Source: Parvicella sp041583015
GTDB taxonomy: Bacteria; Bacteroidota; Bacteroidia; Flavobacteriales_D; Parvicellaceae
DNA: 34,467 bases
Assembly (NCBI GenBank): GCA_041583015.1
Contig: JBFHGR010000025.1
Location: 1 to 34,467, forward strand
Direction of reading: 5' to 3'
How positions within the stretch are numbered: the stretch's first letter is position 1; each line of letters begins with the position of its first letter. The translations under genes were made by a program, and so were the position numbers. Positions 24,503 to 32,800 of this stretch are shown here, piece after piece. Under the pieces are notes generated by a model. It made no database searches, was not told the origin of the DNA, and saw nothing but the letters and a program-made list of their open reading frames with translations.

Positions 24503-27500
24503 TTACCTGTTAAGTTGTAGGGAAGTTGTGAAAGAGTTTTCATTCATTTCTACAGTAACAAAATAAACACCTTCGGGAGCGTCTTTTCCTTTGATCTTTC
24601 CGTCCCACCCAAGTGGAACATTGTTATTGTAAACCATCTGTCCCCATCTGTTATATATTGTAATGGTTGGGCACATTTTAAATTCGTCCGGTATAGCTAG
24701 TGTGTATACATCATTGTTGCCATCATCATTTGGAGTGAATACATTGGGTAATATCATTTCAAAATATTCCATAATATCTCCGTTTGACAAGTTAAAAGAA
24801 GAATTAGTTATACAGCCATTGTTATTAAATGTATTTGTAATAACTGAAGTTTCATTATACTTAATCAAGTAATTAAATGTGTTTTCTATTCCTTCATTGC
24901 TTGGACTTACCCATTGATTTTCACCATAATTCTCCATATTGGTAAATTCAAATAATTTACCGTCACAGTTAAAACTAGAATCTATTTCTATGATTGGATT
25001 GATATACTCATTAGTGTTGACTGTAGTTAGAACAGTGTCTCTGCATCCATCTGTACTAGTTCCTATTAAAGTTAAGTCAAATGTGTTATTGGCAACATAA
25101 TTAACAGTGTCAGTTGTAGCAAACATGCTATTATCAATATACCAAACAAATGTAGCAGTACCTTCACCTACAAAAATATTATTATCTCCAATACAAACGC
25201 TATCAGGTCCAAGAATAGAAATGCTGGGTAGTTGAATGGGAGTGATGTTGAATGAGGTATCGCTAGCGCATTGAAAATAATCTGTGGCCGTGACTTGCAA
25301 TGAGTTATTTTGATCAACAATATACCAAAACAAACTATCGTGTTCATTCACGGTAGGAACATTGGACCATTCATAATTGAGTCCGCCAGTTACACTAATT
25401 AGAACACTGTCTCCAATGCAAATGTCATTTCCTGCTATTAGCACTAGTTCTGGTAATTCTTGAACCACCACAGTTGAAGTATCAGCGTTAATACAACCAT
25501 TAGCATCTTCACCAAATGCAATAATTGAGTCAGAAGAAGTAGGAAAATAATAAACTGTACTATCATTAATTATAGTAATATCATTACCTATTGGCCAGGT
25601 ATAGTTTATTCCTCCTGAAATGTTTACGATGGTACTGTCATTAAAACAAATTAGACTATCTGCACTTAGAATAATGGTAGGTAAAGTGTTTACCACAATA
25701 GTTGCAGTATCTACACCTGAACAGGTGTCGTTTGTTGCATACACAATAAACTCTTGCGTTATTGTTGGGAAAGCTAAAGGGTTAGCATCGGTAGGATTAA
25801 CTAAGTTATCTCCGTCCCAAGAAAATGAAGTCCCGTTTGGAGAAGTTGGATTGCCTCCAATAGCGATTGTATCTCCTAAACAAATAGTTTTAGTAGGTCC
25901 AGCATTTGTTGGTACATTCGCATTAGAATATACAACCACTGTATCAAAGTTAGTGCATGAGTTTAGGTCTGTATAAGTAAGTGTAAATTCCACCGTGTCT
26001 TCTATGCTTCCCGAAGGATTACTAACTGTAGCATCTTGTAGTATTAGAGCAGGTGACCAATTAAAAGATAGGTCCTGAGAAGTAGTATCTCCAATTGTAA
26101 AAGTACTACCTGGACAAACCCAACTATCGTTACCAGCATCAAAAGAAGGCAACGGATGTGTAATAAAATGCAACGTGTCAGCATTAGCGCACATGTTGAG
26201 GTCTGTGTATACTGCAGTGATTGTATAATTACCATCTACAATGTTGGTCTCAGTAAAATTAGAACTTACAATAGAACTAACTAAAGTATCTTGAAAATAC
26301 CAAAGCACATCTACAATTGGCATGGTAGACCAAGAAGTGGTTTCGTTGACACAATTTTCAGTGGGACCTGAGATTTCTATTAAAGGAAGTTCATTTACTT
26401 GTATTTCAATTGAATCCATTACGGAACAATTATCATTGTTAGTTGCAGTTGCATAGAACATCTGGCTGTTTTGTGGGTATACAAGGGGATTACTACTTAA
26501 AGAATCGGATAAAAAGGCCTGAGAACTCCAGTTAATGACACCATTTGAGTTAACCACAACCGGAATACTATCACCATAGCAAATACTTGTATCTTGAGGC
26601 ATTACGAGTGACGGCAGTGTACTGACAATTATCTGAATAGAATCTATTATTTTACAATTGAAACTATTTGTGATTTCCAATGGAAAGTAGGTGCTTAAAG
26701 TATTCGAAAAAATTGGTATTAGTGGATCTGAAGCATCAATGTAAGGTTGGTTATTCCAGTTCAAAGCATCGAATGAGTTGAATGTTAAGGATAGTTCACT
26801 TCCCCAACAAACCAATGAGTCATAAAGGAATGTTGTGTCAGGTAAAGGATTTATTGTAATCAAAACACTATCTGTTGCTAGGCAGCCGAGCGCATCTGTT
26901 ACTTCCATATAATAGGTTGTTGTAGTGGTAGGATTTACATAGACACTATCTCCATTTATCCCAATGGTATTCATATTTAATCCAGACCATTGATAACTAA
27001 CATTATTTGGGGATGAAGCGACAAGAATTATACTATCATTGAAACAAATAGAAGTGTCTGTTCTTACAGAAACAGTTGGTAATGCATTTGTCAAAATATT
27101 GACGCTATCTATATTGACGCATCCATTTTCATCAGTAACTTGAAGAATGAAGGTAGTATCAGTCAAGTTTGAAAAGTGGGGGTGTAGCATGGTACTGTCT
27201 GATACTAAATTTGGCCACCAAGCATATTCGGGATTTAACGCATTAGTAGAAGCATCAGACTGAATTGAACTACCATAACAGAAACTTGTGTCGGTTCCTG
27301 CGTCTACGAATGGCAAGGCATTTACAACAATTTGTACACTATCGGAGAAAGTACAATTATTGGTGTCTGAAACATTGAATTTAAATATTTCACTTTGAAT
27401 AGGTAATACATTTAATTCATTTGTTACCGTATCCGATATGACGGTGTTATTGGTTAGCCATGTGCTAACGATTGCTCCATCTAATTGAATGTTGAGAGAG

Positions 27501-29875
27501 TCGTTTTTACACAGAACAGTATCTCCTATGATTGAGTAAATAGGAGGCGAGAATACTTCCACTTCAATTGTATCTGATTTTACACATCCAAATTCGTTAA
27601 TCGCATTGACAATGAAATTTTCAGAATTAGCCAGACTGAGGTTTACGGTATCTGCATTTGTATCCATAATGGCGGGGTTGGCATTCCAATAAAGTGAGTC
27701 GGTAGACTGAGCAATAAGTTGAAGCAGTTGATCATGGCAAATGGCAGTATCAACAGTAGTTTCTATTATAGGCAGAGGTTGAACAAAAACGGAGTCGATA
27801 ATTGAGAATTCACAATTTTTACTATTCGTAGCAAAGAATTCAAAGTTGTGCCATTCTGAATTACTTGCTTGAAAACTTAATGTATCCGCAATTATAGAAT
27901 CTCCACTTGGATTAATCCACCCAAATGCTGAATATGTGTTTGTAAAAACTGAATCAATATACACCTCAATAGAATCATTAATACAAAGGTTCCCATTTTC
28001 TATAGTTGGAAATATTGTATTAAATGATAAGGAGTCAACTTTAATATTGGATTGAGAAATACATCCTGTAGCATCTTCATATCGAATCAAATAGGAAGAC
28101 GCTTCATTACATAAAACATTGGTGTCTATGTAACTCAAAGATAGAGTGGAGTCTAATAATACGAAATTGCCATTTAGTTCTTTGTAAATTTGATAGTAGC
28201 CATTGGTAGAACTAAGTATTGGAGAACTCATTGCATTCCAATACAATTCTAATCCAATATTATTTATAATACTATCCTGCAAGAATATAGCGGCTAGTGT
28301 ATCCGAAGAAGGGCTAGTGAAGGCTCCATTGCATCCAGATGTAGTTTGAATGAAGTAATAAATTGTATCACTGTTGGTTCCAGAACTATTGTGGTAATAG
28401 GAGAGTTGATTGTAATCCTGTACTTCATCTATCATGATATAATTGCCATTAAATTGATCACTAGCAAAAACTTGATAGGAGTAAAAAGATGTGTTAGTAT
28501 CTATAGGTTGTGTCCATGTAATAGTTGCACCATTATTAGCATCAGTAGCAATGCATTTTAATTCAGGCGGTTCAATTGGTGGAGGAGAAAGGACTGTAAT
28601 GGAAACTGTTCCAATTGTTGTGCCTGGAGTAGGGCAGAAATTGTCCTTAGCAGTGAAAATAAAGTTATACGTATTTGACGTGCTTGCACAAAGTCCATTA
28701 GTTGATAGGTGATCACATGATGTTTGCCATTGAAAGTAAAACCCCACAGAATCTTGCCCTTGCAGAAAAGGCAATGGAGGTGGCCCAAGAATAGCACATG
28801 GAGGGTTTGAGCAGCCATTGTTGGGGTTCGCAAAATTAGTTCCAAATTGAGATCCACTAGCAGAGATTGTTATTTGTTGATTAATATCATCATTAACAAA
28901 ATATTGGAAATTTACTAACTCTCCTGCAATAACAGTGTCAGCAAATAGTGTATAAGATCCTGACAAATCTTGAAAGGGGGGAGTGATTTCAGGTTTGTTA
29001 TTGGTTCCGCATGGAATTACTAGTATTTGTAGTTCTCGATAAACTTCAGAGATTAACACGCCACATCTGTACGAAGCAACTTTTATACAGATAACAAAAT
29101 TACCTTGAGTGTAACTTGTAAAACTTATTTCACCTGTAGAAGAATTTATTGTTGCTCCTACATTGTTGGCAATTTGAGCGGTAGAAGGTAAGGGACTGTT
29201 CTGGCTATAACCTGTTGAAAACAACAAAGGATTTTCTGAATATGTTCCCGAGTAACTATCTAAAGGCTGTCCAAAACTAAACACTAAAGAATCCAAATCT
29301 GGATCATAGGCATTATGATTGTAACTAAAACTAGAACCGGCACAGACTATTGTTGAAGGTCTTTCGGAGAAATTTGGTGAAGAATCATAGCATTGTGCTG
29401 TATTTTGACCTTGTAAATTAAACATTTTTGCACGCAATGTAAAACCTTGACCTCCAGGGTTTACCAAGTTGCTTATGGCACTGTTTCTGCAGCAATTACT
29501 ATAGGAGAAAATCCAACCTGCAGCAGGAGGAACACCAGACAATGTAATAGGGGAACTAACAAATATTAACTCTTCAACAGCGCCATTTCCTCCTCCAGTA
29601 CAGGTGACAGAAACTCCACCTGGACATTGTGGGGAAATGTCATTTCTCGCAATTTGAGTCATTTGAATATTAGTAATAGTTGGATGATTTTTAACATCTA
29701 AAAATATGAATGTGAACTGTTCATCTATTCCATTACAATCTCTATAAAGTTTCATGTAAAATTTAAAGCTTCCGTTGCCTAAACATTCCCATGTAATTTC
29801 ACCACCCATGAGGTGAGAAGCGAAACCAGTAAAACTGCTACTTAGAATTATGAAAAATAAAATTATTTTAGTCAT
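24503..29875 (-). CDS. Giant T9SS type B-tail surface protein with FN3 and Ig/PKD-like repeats
   Basis: The 1790-residue product has a signal peptide (about 1-19). Its head domain covers about 20-290 (HLMGGEITWECLGNG, LYRDC, SNCCRNSAISNL, AYDPDLDSLVFSF, ending LQILVIPC), clearly related to that of the other giant protein. A second Cys-containing beta region follows to about 430, then a fibronectin type III-like domain at about 435-535 (ATITWTQPI, YSYQVFAS, YYFIQTTSGC). About 12 degenerate Ig/PKD-like repeats of about 77 residues come next, each with two Cys (DTSICxxDS, then GC...DSV). The tail is type B CHU_C (PNVFTPNDDGNNDVYTL, IYNRWGQMVY, GWDGK, APEGVYFVTVEM). The protein is exported by T9SS and displayed at the cell surface; adhesion or gliding is inferred. 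Its ATG overlaps the upstream stop (TAATG), so translation is coupled to the type A gene. Confidence 0.93.
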   Translation of the reverse strand: MTKIILFFIILSSSFTGFASHLMGGEITWECLGNGSFKFYMKLYRDCNGIDEQFTFIFLDVKNHPTITNIQMTQIARNDISPQCPGGVSVTCTGGGNGAVEELIFVSSPITLSGVPPAAGWIFSYSNCCRNSAISNLVNPGGQGFTLRAKMFNLQGQNTAQCYDSSPNFSERPSTIVCAGSSFSYNHNAYDPDLDSLVFSFGQPLDSYSGTYSENPLLFSTGYSQNSPLPSTAQIANNVGATINSSTGEISFTSYTQGNFVICIKVASYRCGVLISEVYRELQILVIPCGTNNKPEITPPFQDLSGSYTLFADTVIAGELVNFQYFVNDDINQQITISASGSQFGTNFANPNNGCSNPPCAILGPPPLPFLQGQDSVGFYFQWQTSCDHLSTNGLCASTSNTYNFIFTAKDNFCPTPGTTIGTVSITVLSPPPIEPPELKCIATDANNGATITWTQPIDTNTSFYSYQVFASDQFNGNYIMIDEVQDYNQLSYYHNSSGTNSDTIYYFIQTTSGCNGAFTSPSSDTLAAIFLQDSIINNIGLELYWNAMSSPILSSTNGYYQIYKELNGNFVLLDSTLSLSYIDTNVLCNEASSYLIRYEDATGCISQSNIKVDSLSFNTIFPTIENGNLCINDSIEVYIDSVFTNTYSAFGWINPSGDSIIADTLSFQASNSEWHNFEFFATNSKNCEFSIIDSVFVQPLPIIETTVDTAICHDQLLQLIAQSTDSLYWNANPAIMDTNADTVNLSLANSENFIVNAINEFGCVKSDTIEVEVFSPPIYSIIGDTVLCKNDSLNIQLDGAIVSTWLTNNTVISDTVTNELNVLPIQSEIFKFNVSDTNNCTFSDSVQIVVNALPFVDAGTDTSFCYGSSIQSDASTNALNPEYAWWPNLVSDSTMLHPHFSNLTDTTFILQVTDENGCVNIDSVNILTNALPTVSVRTDTSICFNDSIILVASSPNNVSYQWSGLNMNTIGINGDSVYVNPTTTTTYYMEVTDALGCLATDSVLITINPLPDTTFLYDSLVCWGSELSLTFNSFDALNWNNQPYIDASDPLIPIFSNTLSTYFPLEITNSFNCKIIDSIQIIVSTLPSLVMPQDTSICYGDSIPVVVNSNGVINWSSQAFLSDSLSSNPLVYPQNSQMFYATATNNDNCSVMDSIEIQVNELPLIEISGPTENCVNETTSWSTMPIVDVLWYFQDTLVSSIVSSNFTETNIVDGNYTITAVYTDLNMCANADTLHFITHPLPSFDAGNDSWVCPGSTFTIGDTTSQDLSFNWSPALILQDATVSNPSGSIEDTVEFTLTYTDLNSCTNFDTVVVYSNANVPTNAGPTKTICLGDTIAIGGNPTSPNGTSFSWDGDNLVNPTDANPLAFPTITQEFIVYATNDTCSGVDTATIVVNTLPTIILSADSLICFNDSTIVNISGGINYTWPIGNDITIINDSTVYYFPTSSDSIIAFGEDANGCINADTSTVVVQELPELVLIAGNDICIGDSVLISVTGGLNYEWSNVPTVNEHDSLFWYIVDQNNSLQVTATDYFQCASDTSFNITPIQLPSISILGPDSVCIGDNNIFVGEGTATFVWYIDNSMFATTDTVNYVANNTFDLTLIGTSTDGCRDTVLTTVNTNEYINPIIEIDSSFNCDGKLFEFTNMENYGENQWVSPSNEGIENTFNYLIKYNETSVITNTFNNNGCITNSSFNLSNGDIMEYFEMILPNVFTPNDDGNNDVYTLAIPDEFKMCPTITIYNRWGQMVYNNNVPLGWDGKIKGKDAPEGVYFVTVEMNENSFTTSLQLNR

Positions 29876-32800
29876 TATTGTATCACAATTTGAGTTATTC
29901 TAAATCCGAGTTCACTTTGAATTTTTAACAGGTAAATACCTTTTGCCAATTTGTTATTTTTATAATTTATAATTTTGTTGTTTTTATTTTGAAGTTGAAC
30001 AATGTCAATAATTTTCCCCAAATTATTATAGATGGTTATTTCTGTAATATTCGTATCACTTTCTATTTGAAATTCTCCTTTGGAAGGATTGGGGTAAAGT
30101 TTAAATGAGAATGAATAGTCATTTACTTCACTGGCTATTCCTCCACATATTGTGGTTGGGGAACTAGTTGAAGAACAACCATTTGAAAAAGCAGTTGTTA
30201 ATGTTACGTTGTAGCAATTAGTATCAGCAAATTGATGAATAGGAGCAGGTGTGTTTGTGGAAGTCCCATCTCCAAAATCCCATAGCCAAGATATTGCTCC
30301 CGCAGAAGTAGAGACAAATTGATATTCATTATTGCCATTGTCTGTATGATTAAAACTAGCAATTGAAATATTTGTTGTCACACTTGTTGTAAATGTATCA
30401 GAACCGTGAATGTTGGTACTTGTAAGTGTTACTGTATAAGTGCCTGATGCGCTATAAATGTGTGTGGGGTTTTGGAGGGTGCTGGTATTACCATCGCCAA
30501 AATCCCACAACCATGATATTGGAGAAAAAGTAGACTCATCAATAAAATTAAAAGTCCCGTTGCAAGGATCGGTAATTGTAAAAGAACCGCTGGCTACCGG
30601 AGCTGCGGTTGAGGGTAGAATAGTCACTGAGTAATCTTCAAATTCACCATATTGAAGGTTAGTGCATGGTGTTGGATAGTTGTATCTGTCTACGGCAACT
30701 CTCATCCTCAGAGATGTGTTTAGAGTTGCTCCACTAGGTATAGTTACACTTTCTGTAAGTGGATAAGTGCTAGCATATGTAGATACAATTTCTTCTCCTG
30801 CATCTGTAAAATAACCGTTGTTATTAAAGTCAATCCAAACTTTTACATAATGATAGTTGGTAGAGTTTGCAGTGTAAATGGTCATGTTGTTAGTTGTATT
30901 TTCTATGATGTCTGTAAATTGGCTACAGGCATAATCCTCATAGCTTGAGAACGAATTAGTACTTGCATTATTAATTGTACCATATGAAAAATTGGTGATG
31001 TCATATAGGGTATAATTATTTGAATTTCCGGTTAAGTTGCAATTAGGAGGATTTGCGCCACTCACATTAGATACAATTATATTTTTTATTGCAGTATCAC
31101 AAGATGTGAGATTGCACGCCACAAGTTCAACAGTGTAGAATCCAATAGCATTATATGAATGACTTGGATTTTGTAGTGTGGATGTTGTTCCGTCTCCGAA
31201 ATCCCACTCCCAAAGCATTGGATTATTGTAACTAGAGTCAGAGAAATTAACGATACCATTACAACTCTGACTGGCAATATCTATTGCAGCACATGGGTCA
31301 GATGATACGGTAAAATTAATTATTATGGAGTCTTTAAGTGCAATAGGGTCATTTGTGTTAAGGTATACCAGTTCTTGGTATGTTCCACCTGTTAATCCAA
31401 CAGAGGAAATAGAAATATCCAATTGAATACTGTCGTTTGGTGTTAATGTTCCAGAACTTGAAGTGTAACTAACATTAGATGTAGACATTAGGTTGCGAAA
31501 ATAATCAACCATATTAGCGGTTAGCGTAGTTGCATCTGCATTTATATAGTCAAAGTCAAATCCTATTAATCCAACATAACCTTTACCATATTTCATAGTT
31601 CCTAAAACAGTTTTTCCTTGAATGCTTAAAAGCGAAGTGTAGTTATTATTGGTTACATTGTATGAATATGTGTAGGCAGGAGCGTTAATAGTGTTTCCAG
31701 TATAATTTGTTATTGGGTGAGAAGGGACATCTTTATTTAGAGCGCTACCATTACTGCTTATATTAGTGTAATTCCCATTAAGCATGCCAGCATTAAAAAT
31801 AAAACCTCCATAAATGTTAGATCCTGCGTAAATAATAGATCCTCCTGCATTAACGAAACTTTTTAGTGTAGGATTCAATGAAGCATAGTAAGAGGAGTAA
31901 ACACTGGATGAATAAGATATCTCAGGAATGATAACCATATCATAATTATTGATGATGGAAGTGACATCCACTAGGTTTGTTGAGGTTATTTCAGTAAGGT
32001 TTATTGATGTAGAACTCGATTGAATGGCATTTTTGAAATTTGTATATTCATCATAAAAGTCCGTTCCCGCTGTAATAGCAAGTACATTTAATTGGTTTGA
32101 ATTTAATATAATGTTATCCTCAATCTCATAAGATAAATTAACGCCACCATTGTTATAAATCATAATTGGAACTGTTACGCTATCCTCACAAGCTTGAAGA
32201 TTAATGTTAACTACTCTAGGGTTGATTACTAGTTTTGGTGCGCTAGCGATTTCTGATTGAAGACAAATCGCGTAAAGCGTATCATTACTACTGATCCACA
32301 AAGTATCAGTATTTACCCCAATCACTGGGTCGGCCATGCTTACAGAAAGATGCGCTGAATCTCCAGGAAGTATGCTTCCAGCAGTAAAACTAGGTGAATA
32401 GTCGGAGGTGCTCCCAGAAATATTAGAAATAACTAAAACATCGCAGCCAGTATTATACAACCAAACTGAATCTGTTTTAATTTCATTTTGCAATGCGTTT
32501 CCAAAATCTATACATGAAACTGAACTAGAAATAGTAGGAGATCCCACTATTGTTAATGATACCGGGATAGAAGTATAAGGAGACAAATGGTCATTACTTT
32601 CTAGAATAATTGATGAGTTATATGTGCCAGTATTTAATCCGGTAGCAGCTAATGTGACATTAATAAGTGTTGAATCATTCAGAGGCGTGTTTAGCGTGTC
32701 AGAACTTGTGATAAGCCATTCAGTGTCGGAAACATTACCAATCTTTATAGCATCCATATGAGTAGTAGCAGTGCTGCCCCACTTATATATGTGCATTTTA

